Under the pieces are notes generated by a model. That model saw only the letters and a program-made list of their open reading frames with translations. It was not told where the DNA came from and made no database searches. Below, piece by piece: positions 42,934-53,781 of a DNA stretch of 53,781 nt. Position numbers and translations under genes: made by a program. How positions within the stretch are numbered: the first letter of the stretch is position 1; every line of letters starts with the position of its first letter. The stretch comes from Rhodospirillales bacterium (lineage in GTDB: Bacteria; Pseudomonadota; Alphaproteobacteria; Rhodospirillales; Defluviicoccaceae), in the NCBI GenBank assembly GCA_007694935.1, contig REES01000086.1, positions 1-53,781 on the forward strand. The letters run 5' to 3'.

Positions 42934-44577
42934 TTAACCGGAGCGCGCCAATAAGGCGTTGGAAAGAACCGCATCTCGCCCGTAGATGTCATCGCGGAAG
43001 TGAACCGTGCCGTCCGCGGTTGACCAGGCGGTGAGGTAGGTGAGGTGGACCGGAACCGCTCGATTCAAGGTCACGATTCGCCGCGGACCGCCCCGCATCT
43101 CGGTCTGGATGCGCTCCAAGGTCCAGCCGCGGTTGTGGGCGAGGAGGTGGTGGGCCAGTTCCACCGGCTTCTCGACGCGAATGCAGCCGGAGCTGAAGGT
43201 GCGCACCGCGCGCCGAAACAGCTCCGGCGAGGGCGTGTCGTGGAGATAGACGGCGAACTGGTTGGGGAACATGAACTTGACCCGGCCGAGCGCGTTCTTC
43301 GGTCCGGGATCCTGCCGGAGGCGAAACGGGAAGTTGCCCTGGCTGAATGCCCACCAGTCAATCATCCAGGGGTTGAGTTCCAGCGCGTCCGAGCCCCAGC
43401 CGGTGAACACCCGGATGCCCTGGGCATCGAGGTAGTTCGGATCCCGCTGCACCCGGGGCAGGATGTCCTTGGTGGCGATGCTGTGCGGGATGTTCCAGTA
43501 GGGATTGAACTCGAGGTAGGTGATCGTACCGCTGAACGCCGGTGTGCTGCGGTAGGGAAGGCCCACGACGACCCGCATGTCGAGCACGTCCGCGCCCCCT
43601 TCCACCAGGGTCAGTTCGAAGCCGGCCATGTTGACAAGCACGTGTATCTCCCCGAGGTCCCGGGGCATCCATCGCCAGCGCTCCATGTTGAGCACCAGCT
43701 GGCGGATCCGGGCCGAGAGCGGCACGTCCAGGGCAGCCCGGGTCTTCGCCCCGACGACACCGTCAGGGGTGAGCCCATGCCGCTGCTGAAACGCCATCAC
43801 GGCAGACTCCAGGGCCGCGTCGAAGTAATCTGGCCGCAACGCCAGGGCCGCAGGTGGACTGTCGCCGACGCGCGCCAGGATCTCCCGCAGGATGGGCACC
43901 CGCGCGCTGCTGTCACCACGTCGCAAGGTCGGGCCGTCGGGAAACGCCGGCCATTCCCCGCCGTCTGCCTGCAGGGCGCGGTACCGGGCCAGCGCCTGTC
44001 GCAACTTCAGGTAGGCGGGGTGAGACGGTGCCAGGCTCGCGAGGTGACTCCGGAGATCCGGCGCAAGGGCGGCGGCGGACAACACGGCGGCCGGGGCAAG
44101 GGTGGGGGCAACGATGTGATGCTCCCGTGCGTGGCGCCGGAGCGACGGCTGGCCAGTGGCGAGCTCGGTCGCGAAGCGGATCAGGATGAGGCTGGCTTCC
44201 AGTTCGGCATCGGCGAACTCGCGCGCGGATGCTCCCGGGAGCGGCGATGGCAGCCGGTAGCGGGTGGGATCGAGACCGTCGTCACCGGCGGCGGCCAAGG
44301 CCGCCCGCAATGCCTCCCCTGCGTCGGTCGGTCCGTCACGGCTGATCCAGAGGGGCCGGAAGCCGCGCCCGGCGTAGACCCGTCGCACGTCTGCGGCATC
44401 GATCGCGGTGCCGCCAAGTCGCAGGGTGGGAGCCCGCTCCTCGATCGCCAAGGCGAGGGCTTCCTCCAAGGAATCCGCGGCACCGTTGCCCCAAGGTAAA
44501 AGGACAGTAAACAAGAACGCCAGGGTTGAAATGATGATTGCGGGGCGGAAACTCTGCCAGAGGGTGAATTTGTTCAT
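42934..44577 (-). CDS. L,D-transpeptidase of the YcbB/LdtD type
   Basis: This periplasmic or membrane-anchored enzyme makes 3-3 cross-links between meso-diaminopimelate residues in peptidoglycan. The 547-residue product has an N-terminal membrane anchor or signal (PAIIISTLAFLFTVLLPWG), a long helical region with a peptidoglycan-binding segment (AFQQRHGLTPDGVVGAKT), and the YkuD catalytic domain. The catalytic sequence is HDTPSPELFRRAV followed by SSGCIRVEKP, the His and the nucleophilic Cys. The ATG at 44577 gives a sensible signal sequence. The adjacent DUF882 gene suggests coordinated making and cutting of 3-3 links. Confidence 0.9.
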   Translation of the reverse strand: MNKFTLWQSFRPAIIISTLAFLFTVLLPWGNGAADSLEEALALAIEERAPTLRLGGTAIDAADVRRVYAGRGFRPLWISRDGPTDAGEALRAALAAAGDDGLDPTRYRLPSPLPGASAREFADAELEASLILIRFATELATGQPSLRRHAREHHIVAPTLAPAAVLSAAALAPDLRSHLASLAPSHPAYLKLRQALARYRALQADGGEWPAFPDGPTLRRGDSSARVPILREILARVGDSPPAALALRPDYFDAALESAVMAFQQRHGLTPDGVVGAKTRAALDVPLSARIRQLVLNMERWRWMPRDLGEIHVLVNMAGFELTLVEGGADVLDMRVVVGLPYRSTPAFSGTITYLEFNPYWNIPHSIATKDILPRVQRDPNYLDAQGIRVFTGWGSDALELNPWMIDWWAFSQGNFPFRLRQDPGPKNALGRVKFMFPNQFAVYLHDTPSPELFRRAVRTFSSGCIRVEKPVELAHHLLAHNRGWTLERIQTEMRGGPRRIVTLNRAVPVHLTYLTAWSTADGTVHFRDDIYGRDAVLSNALLARSG

Positions 44578-44706
44578 GCCAGCATCGCTTGATCCAAATA
44601 ATCTATATGTACCACGAACACGGACCTGTCGCCAGCATAATGGGTCTAAGTGTCGCACGTGCCGGCGCCTGCCCCCATTCAGGGATCGGATGTCTTGGTG
44701 GCGTCC

Positions 44707-47070
44707 CTACGGCGTGTCCAACGCCTGCTGCGACGGCGCCTCGTCGCGGCTCATGGCATCGGCCGCGGCCGCGGCGGCGACCCCGGACAGGGCGGCCGGC
44801 GCATCGACGATCACCCGGCGCGGCGCGAACTGGATGCCGTTGCGGGCGAACGCCTCCTGGATGCGGCGGAACACCTCCCGGCGCAGGGTGAACTGCTGGC
44901 CCGGCCGCGCCATGAACTTGACCCGGATGATGAAGGCGGAGTCGTCCATGCGATTGACCCCCTGGGACTTGAGCGGCTGGAGAAACTGTGGGCCGATGTC
45001 CGGATGCTGGGACAGCTCCTGTCCCACCTTCTTGATCAGCTTGCGTACCTTTTCCAGGTCGGTGTCGAACGGCAGGCGCAGCTCCAGCTTCATGATGGCC
45101 CAGTCGCGGCTGAAGTTGGTCAGATGACGGATCTCGCCGAACGGCACCGTATTGAGCGGGCCGTTGTGGTGGCGCAGACGCAGCGACCGGACGGAGATAT
45201 GCTCCACCGCGCCGCGCACGGTGCCGATCTGAACGTATTCGCCGACCCGGAAAGCATCGTCGGCCAGGAAGAACACGCCGCTCAGGATATCCTTGACCAG
45301 GGTCTGGGCGCCGAAGCCGATGGCGATGCCGACCACGCCGGCACCGGCGATCAGCGGGCCGATATTCACGCCCAACGCCGACAGGATCACCATGGTGACG
45401 ATCACCGCGATCGCTCCCAGCATGAACCTGCCCAGCAGCGGGACCATGGTCTGCAAGCGCGATCCGCCGGTGCCGCCCATGTCGCCGCTGGCCTCGGCCG
45501 CGTCCTCTGGCGCGCCCGCGGCGTTGGCAATGGCCACCCGGATGATGCCCCAGGCGGCGGAAGCCAGGATCAACGAAACCACAATGGTGAAAAGAGCACT
45601 CGCCAGGGTCTCGCCGATGCCGCCGGCGGCGGCGGCGTGCAGATCCACCTCCCAGACCCGCGCCAGGAGGATCGCCGCGATGACAGCCAGCACGACCCTG
45701 ATGTTGCGAACGACCACGTCGCGGTAGGCCGTGCGGGTGCGGAGCCGATCTCCCGTCTCCGCGGCCGGGGCCGGGATCGGCGACAGCGCGCCGTCAATCG
45801 CGCGGTTGTCTGTCGCACCCGGGACGTCGAGGCCGAACATGTGCGTGATCACCGCGCGGAGAATCCAGTCCGCCACCGGAACGGCGGCCAGTAGGCCGAG
45901 GCTGACGATCATGGGGGTTGCCATGCGCTCACCGGTCAGCGCCGTGGACACGAACGCGGCAAGCCAGATGCCGATGAGGAAGCACGTCACAAGGATGTGC
46001 CAGTTGGCGGCGATCACCTGGTTGACCCGGCTGGGCTGCGCGGGCGCCGGACCGTCGCTGCTGGAGATGAGCCTCGCCACCACCGCGCGGTCGCGCCACA
46101 CCATGGCCACCAGCAGCGCAACAACGAGGAACGAGGTCACGCTTGCCTGGATGAACAGAAAGGCGGGGCTCACGCCGACGCCGCGAAAGAAGTCGCCGGT
46201 CAGGACGCCGATGGTCACCAGCGCCGTCACCACCATCACCCGACGCACGATCATCCGTGCCGCCGCGTCATCGATGTCCGGCAGGCGCAAGCTCCGGTCT
46301 TCCGGCGCCACCGCGAACCGGGCGCCGGCGGCACCGAGGCGTGGGAACATGACGGCCCAGAACGCCAGGACGATGAGCTGGTGGGCCGTCGAGTGGTCCG
46401 GATGGAACATGAACAGGACCACCGCCGCCACCCCGCCGAAGGCGGCGAGGGCCAACAGGTCGATGACCAGCCGAAGCCCCAGGATTTCGAGTTTTTCCAG
46501 CGCCGATGGTTCAGGGCCGGAGCGCGGTTGTGCGCCCATTCCCGAAAAAAGCCGCCGGAACAGGGCTTCGCCCAGCCCCCCGACCGCCAGCATGCCGGCG
46601 AGGAGGACCAGGGTGGGAATCAGCCGCGATGCCCCGGTCGGGTCCCTCAGGCTGTCTGCGACCTTGGCTGGGGCTTCGGCCACCTCCGGCAAAGATGCGC
46701 GCACCTCGCTGAGTGTCGTGCGCAACCGTGTCGTGGCATCGGCCAGGCCGCCGACGAGACCTGGTGGCGGCGCTTGGGCAACCGCCGGTCGCTCGGCCAG
46801 ACCATCCAGCGTGCGGACCAGCAAGGCCCGCGCCTCGGCATCCGACAGGCGAGAAACCAAGTCGCGCACCGCCTCCGGGGTCAAGCCTTCCGGCAGGCTC
46901 GGCAGGGGCGCATCATCCGACACGGCTGCGGCCGGAGCCGCCGCGGCCGTCCCGGCTGAGCCCACGACCAGGGCCCACGCCAGCATCAACCCCAGCGTCA
47001 CCCCCAGCGTCACCCAAAGCAGGCCGGTGAGAAGGGCGGCCACGGCTGGCGCGGCTTCACCCTGTCTCAT
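44707..47070 (-). CDS. Large mechanosensitive channel of the MscS family
   Basis: This inner-membrane osmotic release channel of 787 residues has about ten predicted helices before the channel core. The N-terminal 60 residues hold a first membrane helix. Pro/Ala-rich and helical periplasmic segments follow. The MscS core is near residues 560-720: GAGVVGIAIGFGAQTLVKDI (pore-lining TM3 and the following helix), GVFFLADDAFRVGEYVQIG and GPLNTVPFGEIRHLTNFSRD, followed by the cytoplasmic domain. ATG 47070 is preferred; a GTG four codons earlier is possible. The long extra N-terminal region places it among the YbdG/MscK-like larger members. It is followed by carA, 27 bases away on the same strand. 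Confidence 0.91.
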   Translation of the reverse strand: MRQGEAAPAVAALLTGLLWVTLGVTLGLMLAWALVVGSAGTAAAAPAAAVSDDAPLPSLPEGLTPEAVRDLVSRLSDAEARALLVRTLDGLAERPAVAQAPPPGLVGGLADATTRLRTTLSEVRASLPEVAEAPAKVADSLRDPTGASRLIPTLVLLAGMLAVGGLGEALFRRLFSGMGAQPRSGPEPSALEKLEILGLRLVIDLLALAAFGGVAAVVLFMFHPDHSTAHQLIVLAFWAVMFPRLGAAGARFAVAPEDRSLRLPDIDDAAARMIVRRVMVVTALVTIGVLTGDFFRGVGVSPAFLFIQASVTSFLVVALLVAMVWRDRAVVARLISSSDGPAPAQPSRVNQVIAANWHILVTCFLIGIWLAAFVSTALTGERMATPMIVSLGLLAAVPVADWILRAVITHMFGLDVPGATDNRAIDGALSPIPAPAAETGDRLRTRTAYRDVVVRNIRVVLAVIAAILLARVWEVDLHAAAAGGIGETLASALFTIVVSLILASAAWGIIRVAIANAAGAPEDAAEASGDMGGTGGSRLQTMVPLLGRFMLGAIAVIVTMVILSALGVNIGPLIAGAGVVGIAIGFGAQTLVKDILSGVFFLADDAFRVGEYVQIGTVRGAVEHISVRSLRLRHHNGPLNTVPFGEIRHLTNFSRDWAIMKLELRLPFDTDLEKVRKLIKKVGQELSQHPDIGPQFLQPLKSQGVNRMDDSAFIIRVKFMARPGQQFTLRREVFRRIQEAFARNGIQFAPRRVIVDAPAALSGVAAAAAADAMSRDEAPSQQALDTP

Positions 47071-47097
47071 GGCCGCGAGCACGGTTCCCGACCCGTT

Positions 47098-48312
47098 CTA
47101 GAGGGACGTTGCAGCCGCGGTTCTCGCCATCATGTCGACGAAGCGGTGGAACAGGTAATGGCTGTCCTCCGGTCCCGGCGATGCCTCCGGATGGTATTGC
47201 ACCGAGAACGCCGGCAGCCCGTCGATCCGCAGCCCCTCGTTGCTGCCGTCGAACAGCGATCGGTGCGTCTCCACCACGCCCGTCGGCAGGGTTGCCGGGT
47301 CGACCCCAAAGCCATGGTTCTGGCTGGTGATCTCAACCCGGCCGGTCTCCAGGTCCAGCACCGGCTGGTTGGCGCCACGGTGGCCGAGATGCATCTTATA
47401 AGTCTTGGCGCCGATGGCGAGCGCGAGCAGTTGGTGGCCAAGGCAGATGCCGAAGGTGGGGATCCGGCGGTCCAGCAGCGCCTGGATGGCCGGCACCGCG
47501 TAAACCCCGGTGGCGGCCGGATCGCCCGGCCCGTTGGAGAGAAAAACGCCGTCCGGCGCATGGCGCAGAATGTCCTCGGCGCTCGCCGTCCCTGGCACCA
47601 CGGTGACACGGCAGCCGGCGGCGGCCAGGCAGCGGAGGATGTTGCGTTTGGCGCCGTAGTCGACCGCGACCACGTGAAATTGCGGCTCGACCTGACGTCC
47701 GTAACCGGCTTCGACCGTCCAGCGTGTCTCGTCCCATTGATAGGTCTGACGGCACATGACCTCCTTGGCGAGGTCGGTGCCCTCCAGCCCGGGCCACCGT
47801 TCCGCCATGAAGCGCAGCGCGTCCACGTCGATGTTCCCGTCGGGATCATGGATCAGGGCGCCGTTGGGGGCGCCGCCGTCGCGGATGCGTCGGGTCAGCG
47901 CCCGGGTATCGACACCGGTCAGGGCCACCAGGTTGTGCGCGCGCAGCCAGGCATCCAGGTGCTGGGTCGCCCGCCAGTTGGCCGGGTCGGTGATCGGCAT
48001 CCTGAGCACGCAGCCGCGTGCCGCAGGCGTCATCGCTTCGATGTCCTCCGGGTTGGTGCCGACGTTGCCGATGTGCGGAAAGGTGAAGGTGATGATCTGC
48101 CCAGCGTAGGACGGATCGGTCAGGATCTCCTGGTAACCGCTGGTGGCGGTATTGAAGCAGACTTCCCCGATTGCCACCCCGACGGCGCCGGCACCGCGCC
48201 CCCAGAACACCCGGCCATCGGCCAGCACCAGGGCGGCGGTCGCGGCAGGGGGACGCACGGAAATCCCGGCAGGCTCAACCGGGGCCGTTGGGAGTTCGTT
48301 CAAGGCGTTCAC
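47098..48312 (-). CDS. carA: Carbamoyl-phosphate synthase small subunit
   Basis: CarA is the glutaminase subunit that feeds ammonia to CarB for carbamoyl phosphate, used for arginine and pyrimidines. The 404-residue product has the N-terminal CPSase domain (ALVLADGRVFWGRGAGAVGV, FNTATSGYQEILTDPSYAGQ) and a class I glutamine amidotransferase with the cysteine in FGICLGHQLLALAIGA and the His/Glu pair in VQYHPEASPGP. I chose the GTG at 48312, with GGAAAG about nine bases upstream. Another GTG ten codons earlier cannot be excluded. CarB is not in this window. Divergent from dnaG. Confidence 0.94.
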   Translation of the reverse strand: MNALNELPTAPVEPAGISVRPPAATAALVLADGRVFWGRGAGAVGVAIGEVCFNTATSGYQEILTDPSYAGQIITFTFPHIGNVGTNPEDIEAMTPAARGCVLRMPITDPANWRATQHLDAWLRAHNLVALTGVDTRALTRRIRDGGAPNGALIHDPDGNIDVDALRFMAERWPGLEGTDLAKEVMCRQTYQWDETRWTVEAGYGRQVEPQFHVVAVDYGAKRNILRCLAAAGCRVTVVPGTASAEDILRHAPDGVFLSNGPGDPAATGVYAVPAIQALLDRRIPTFGICLGHQLLALAIGAKTYKMHLGHRGANQPVLDLETGRVEITSQNHGFGVDPATLPTGVVETHRSLFDGSNEGLRIDGLPAFSVQYHPEASPGPEDSHYLFHRFVDMMARTAAATSL

Positions 48313-48642
48313 CGTGATGGGCTTTCCAGACTGGGCAGACACGCCATCCCTGTCGCGTGATGGCCACGAAGCGCTGTCCGGGGAGTGATTACGCACGTGC
48401 CCACGCCACGTCAAGTAACGCAGTCGATTGCTGGCGCTGCCGGGACGGTACGGCCTTCACGCCGACCGATGGAATGGCCAACACGCTTGTGACGGGCGTG
48501 CCACTTGACCTACCTATGAGCGTGCGCACCTCGTGGGCAGGTTTGGGCAGCCGACGCGGGCCGCGCCCAAATGGGGGCAAATCGCCGCCACAGGCCCGGA
48601 CGGTTCGGCCCGCAACGGTAGTGGGAAAGGGTGGTGGGAGCC
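48313..48642. other. Divergent intergenic region, carA to dnaG
   Basis: About 330 bases hold the promoters of carA and dnaG and no gene. A TTGACG on the minus strand (48414-48409) with CGTAAT fifteen bases downstream (48393-48388) is a weak candidate for the carA promoter; the spacing is short. I found no arginine or pyrimidine-responsive leader structure. Confidence 0.35.
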
Positions 48643-50517
48643 GTGGCGCTGCCGAGCGACTTCGTTGAGGCCCTGCGGGCCCGGGTCGACCTCGCCGCGG
48701 TGATCGGCAAGCGGGTGCGACTGATCCGGCGCGGCCGCGACCTGCTTGGCCTCTGCCCCTTTCACAATGAGAAGACGCCGTCGTTCACCGTCTTCGACGA
48801 CCACTACCACTGCTTCGGCTGCGGCGCCCACGGCAGTGCTTTCGACTTTTTGATGAAGATGGAAGGGCTGAGCTTTCCGGAAGCGGTGGAGCGGCTGGCC
48901 TCCGACGTCGGCATGGCGTTGCCTGAACCGAGCCCCGAGGCGCGGGAAGCAGCGGAACGGCGGCGCGGCCTTGCCGAGGTGGTGGAGACCGCGGTTCGCC
49001 ACTTCCAACGATCCCTGCAACTGCCGGAGGGGCAGGAGGCGCGCGCCTACCTGCAGCGCCGGGGTGTGGGCGATGACTTGATCGAGCGCTTTCGGCTGGG
49101 GTTTGCCCCGGCCGGCCGAAACGGACTGCGGGAGGCGCTGGCCCGCGAGGGCTTTGATGAGCCGACGATGGTTGCGGCCGGTCTGCTGGTGGCGCCCGAT
49201 GAGGGCGGCCGGGCACCCTATGACCGGTTCCGGGGGCGGGTGATGTTCCCGATCATGGACCGCCGGGGCCGGGCGGTGGCATTTGGTGGCCGCATTCTGG
49301 GGCATGGCGAACCGAAGTACCTGAATTCGCCGGAAACGCCTCTCTTCCATAAGGGCCAGATGCTTTATGGCCTGCACTTGGCGGCGCCGGCCGCGCGCCA
49401 GGCCGGCACCCTGATCGTCGCCGAAGGCTACATGGACGTGATCGGCCTGCACCGCGTCGGCTTTGCCCATGCGTTGGCTCCCCTCGGCACCGCCCTGACG
49501 CCGGAGCAGATCGGCGAGTTGTGGCGGGTGGTGCCGGAACCGGTGGTGCTGTTCGATCCCGATGCGGCCGGACTTCGCGCCGCGGCACGGGCAGCAGAGC
49601 GGGTGCTGCCGATCCTGCGGGCCGGGCTCGGCCTGAGGTTCTCCTTCCTTTCCACCGACACGGGGGACGATCCCGACGGGGTTGCCCGTCGCTACGCCCC
49701 GCAGTTTCTCAAGAGCGCGCTCTCGGCAGCGCTGTCCCTCTCGGACATGCTGTTCTGGATGGAAACCCGCGGCCGGCCGGTGCGCACACCGGAGGACCGG
49801 GCCGCGCTGGAGGCGCGCCTCCGCCGCCATGTCGATTGTATCGGCGATGTGTCCTTGCGGTCGCACATGCTGTGGGGGCTGCGCGAGCGCGTCCGGCAGG
49901 CGGGGCGGGGGCCGGCACGCGGCCGGGGGGATCGTCCCGATGCCGGATGGCGGGATAAACCGCCCGTGCTCAGCGCTCGCGAGGCCGCTGCAAACGCGGG
50001 CGAGGCCGATACCGTCGGCAGCCGGCGGGAGGCGATCCTGCTTGCGGTCCTGCTCGTGCATCCCGATGTGATCGATCGGGTCGGAGAACGCTTGGGTTCG
50101 GTCGGGTTTGCCGACCCCGTCCTGGATGCTCTGCGGCAGGGCATTTTGGCTGCGGCGGCGGCCGGCGACGCTCTTGACTCAGAAGGACTGCAAAGCCACC
50201 TCAGGCGTTGCGGATTTGCGGCATCCCTGGCGCGCGTACTGGATGGTGGGCTGGGGGCTCACGCATTCTTTACACGCCCGGGTGTCGTCTTCGAAACAGC
50301 TCTGGCGGGGTGGGAAGAGACCTTCGCGTTTTACTGTCGGGAACGCATGCGACACGAGCTTAACCAACACAAGCAGGCGCTCGCCGACAGTCCGTCGGTC
50401 GAAGCCTACGAAATCTTCCAGGCCTTGAAGGCCCAAGCCGATGGCCACGCCGACGGCGTGGCGGCAATCCGCACAGAGTCTGAGCCGACCGCCCTTAAAG
50501 GGTCGAGCGAGTCGTGA
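48643..50517 (+). CDS. dnaG: DNA primase
   Basis: DnaG makes RNA primers for replication. The 624-residue product begins ALPSDFVEALRARVDLAAVI, then has the CHC2 zinc-binding domain (LLGLCPFHNEKTPSFTV and YHCFGCGAHGSAFDFLM), the catalytic core with KGQMLYGLHLAAPAARQAGT, and the Toprim domain (LIVAEGYMDVIGLHRVGF, then LFDPDAAGLRAA). The C-terminal helicase-interaction domain is the less conserved last 150 residues. The GTG at 48643 gives the standard N-terminus; GTGs at 48631 and 48634 would add three or four residues. It lies 80 bases ahead of rpoD, the usual dnaG-rpoD order. Confidence 0.95.
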   Translation: MALPSDFVEALRARVDLAAVIGKRVRLIRRGRDLLGLCPFHNEKTPSFTVFDDHYHCFGCGAHGSAFDFLMKMEGLSFPEAVERLASDVGMALPEPSPEAREAAERRRGLAEVVETAVRHFQRSLQLPEGQEARAYLQRRGVGDDLIERFRLGFAPAGRNGLREALAREGFDEPTMVAAGLLVAPDEGGRAPYDRFRGRVMFPIMDRRGRAVAFGGRILGHGEPKYLNSPETPLFHKGQMLYGLHLAAPAARQAGTLIVAEGYMDVIGLHRVGFAHALAPLGTALTPEQIGELWRVVPEPVVLFDPDAAGLRAAARAAERVLPILRAGLGLRFSFLSTDTGDDPDGVARRYAPQFLKSALSAALSLSDMLFWMETRGRPVRTPEDRAALEARLRRHVDCIGDVSLRSHMLWGLRERVRQAGRGPARGRGDRPDAGWRDKPPVLSAREAAANAGEADTVGSRREAILLAVLLVHPDVIDRVGERLGSVGFADPVLDALRQGILAAAAAGDALDSEGLQSHLRRCGFAASLARVLDGGLGAHAFFTRPGVVFETALAGWEETFAFYCRERMRHELNQHKQALADSPSVEAYEIFQALKAQADGHADGVAAIRTESEPTALKGSSES

Positions 50518-50597
50518 TCGGCCGGGGACCAAGCCGGAGGCAGAGTATGGCACCCATGGCAGTGCGCCCGGTTGGTTGGATGGGGAGCAAGGTTTAG

Positions 50598-52682
<2,085 letters not shown>

Positions 52683-52775
52683 TCGCACGACTGATTGCCG
52701 GGACCGCGCCCGCCGGCGCGCCGTCGGTTCGGGAAACCGAACACGTCCGGCCGGTTGTGCGCCTGTCACCACCTC

Positions 52776-52852
52776 GGGCCCGTAGCTCAACTGGTTAGAG
52801 CCGGCCGCTCATAACGGTCTGGTTGCAGGTTCGAGTCCTGCCGGGCCCACCA
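52776..52852 (+). tRNA. tRNA with CAU anticodon, probably tRNA-Ile2
   Basis: A complete 77-base cloverleaf can be drawn. The acceptor stem is GGGCCCG (52776-52782) with CGGGCCC, the D-arm is GCTC/GAGC, and the anticodon stem is GGCCG/CGGTC around loop CTCATAA with anticodon CAT at 52810-52812. The T-arm is GCAGG-TTCGAGT-CCTGC, and CCA is encoded. CAU tRNAs can be initiator Met, elongator Met or lysidine-modified Ile2. The acceptor C4-G69 and C5-G68 pairs match the determinants used by TilS on Ile2 and differ from elongator Met, so Ile2 is favoured. The first pair G1-C72 argues against an initiator tRNA. Confidence 0.93.
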
Positions 52853-52872
52853 TCTCGGGGGCATCTTCCTAC

Positions 52873-53580
52873 GTGGAGCGGACGCGGCTTCAGCGCTGGG
52901 CTCGGCCTGCCGGGGTTGCCGGAACACTCGCCATCGCCGTCGGCTTCGTGTTGGTAACGGGGTGGCCCGCAGCCCTGACCCCGGCGGCGCTGGCCGAGCG
53001 CCTCGAGGGAAGCGGTGCCTGGGGTCCGCTTCTGCTGGCGGCACTGATGGTGCTGGCGGTGGTGCTGGGGCCGGTGCCGACGGTGCCGATCACGGTGGCC
53101 ACCGGCTTCGTCTACGGGCCCGTTCTCGGCACTGCCCTCGCCGCCGGCAGCGCCCTGCTGGGCGCGATGCTCGCCTTCGCCATCGCCCGCTTCGCCGCCC
53201 GCGACTTGGTGGCGCGTCTGGTCGGTGGCCACGTGGCGCTGTGCCGGGAATGCAGCGACCGCATGCTGTTCTGGGTGGTGCTGATCAGCCGCCTCGTGCC
53301 CATCGTCTCCTTCGCACTGGTCAGCTACGGAGCGGGCCTGACGGCGATGTCCTTGCGGGCGTTCGCCGTCGCCACCCTGATCGGCATGCTGCCGATGACG
53401 GTGGTCTACGTCAGCGTCGGCAGCGTCCTGGTGGTGTCGCCCGTCTGGGCCGGCATCGCGGGTGGCGTGGTGGTGGTCCTGATGCTCGCATTTCCGCCCG
53501 CGTTCGAGCGCTACGCGCCGCCGCGCCTCAAGCGCAAGATGCCGCACCTGCGTGAGCGCAATGCTGCCGACGACTGCTGA
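52873..53580 (+). CDS. TVP38/TMEM64 family (DedA-like) membrane protein
   Basis: The 235-residue product has five or six hydrophobic segments and the SNARE-associated/VTT domain: GPVPTVPITVATGFVYGPVL, followed by GTALAAGSALLGAMLAFAIA, FARFAARDLV and the re-entrant SRLVPIVSFALVSYGAGLTA. This family is linked to lipid scrambling and membrane homeostasis, although the transported substrate here is unknown. The GTG at 52873 lies 20 bases after the tRNA. The basic C-terminus (APPRLKRKMPHLRERN) is cytoplasmic. It reads with rpoD and the tRNA. Confidence 0.88.
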   Translation: MERTRLQRWARPAGVAGTLAIAVGFVLVTGWPAALTPAALAERLEGSGAWGPLLLAALMVLAVVLGPVPTVPITVATGFVYGPVLGTALAAGSALLGAMLAFAIARFAARDLVARLVGGHVALCRECSDRMLFWVVLISRLVPIVSFALVSYGAGLTAMSLRAFAVATLIGMLPMTVVYVSVGSVLVVSPVWAGIAGGVVVVLMLAFPPAFERYAPPRLKRKMPHLRERNAADDC

Positions 53581-53781
53581 GCCGGCACGTCGGCGGCACC
53601 GCCCCCTGATGGGTTCCGAGACTGGCTCAGGCCGGGGCTGCGTCGACGGTGCGACTCGTCATAAGCAGTAACGCCACTGGATAGGCGAGGATGAAAGTCG
53701 TGGCGCCGGCGTCGCCGGCCTGTTCAGCGTGGAGCACCCGAACACCGGGTGACCTCTGATTCTACCCTTGCAAGGCGGCCG
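53581..53781. other. Window end, no supported gene
   Basis: The last 200 bases hold no gene I can support. A minus-strand frame (53627-53761) reads PGVRVLHAEQAGDAGATTFI and LAYPVALLLMTSRTV before its stop, which looks like the end of a membrane protein. It has an in-frame TAG at 53762-53764, so any parent gene would be broken there. Confidence 0.3.

Overview
The window is a gene-dense, GC-rich stretch of bacterial chromosome. Several features point to an alphaproteobacterium, probably of the Rhodospirillales: a MucR/Ros-type regulator, a K+-independent membrane pyrophosphatase, RpoD with a long acidic insert, the rph-rdgB-hemW cluster, and an RsmI-YraN-GshB cluster opposite an LpoA-like lipoprotein. 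This placement is inferred from gene content; no 16S gene is present. Many starts are GTG or TTG, and I chose starts from ribosome binding sites and family N-termini.

Layout. 1-4.8 kb: a chemoreceptor and the proton-pumping pyrophosphatase hppA with a clear terminator. 4.8-12 kb: a compact minus-strand run, rpiB-glyA-nrdR-ribD-ribE-ribB-ribH-nusB-thiL, covering one-carbon metabolism, riboflavin, NrdR and NusB. 12.2-14.2 kb: mucR with a good promoter, then a non-core patch with a decayed phage tail-collar gene, an AT-rich stretch and a small lipoprotein. 14.2-23.2 kb: an HNH nuclease, an esterase, a Nudix protein, rph-rdgB-hemW, an LpoA-like lipoprotein, rsmI-yraN and gshB. 23.4-30.8 kb: betT, ppc, cspA and an RhlE-type helicase. 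Here ppc is bracketed by duplicated 3' ends of betT and of the helicase gene. 31.1-35.2 kb: a galU operon whose second gene is an in-frame fusion of UDP-glucose dehydrogenase with a phosphoglucomutase/phosphomannomutase. 35.5-40.3 kb: moaC-moeA-cysK-sseA-metC, joining molybdenum cofactor and sulfur amino-acid genes. 40.3-48.3 kb: a PilZ protein, queA, a mepK-like endopeptidase beside an LdtD-type L,D-transpeptidase, a large MscS channel and carA. 48.6-53.6 kb: dnaG-rpoD, a CAU-anticodon tRNA and a TVP38-family membrane protein.

Working together. The rib genes form a nearly complete riboflavin set, but the GTP cyclohydrolase II half of the RibB protein has lost its zinc cysteines, so a separate RibA is predicted elsewhere. 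GalU and the fusion protein together could carry glucose-6-phosphate to UDP-glucuronate with two polypeptides. LdtD and the MepK-like enzyme would make and cut 3-3 peptidoglycan cross-links.

The strongest leads are the Ugd-phosphohexomutase fusion, the duplicated betT/cspA/helicase junction around ppc, and the 12-bp tandem repeat expanded inside lumazine synthase. I saw no CRISPR array, intact insertion sequence, defence island or rRNA gene.
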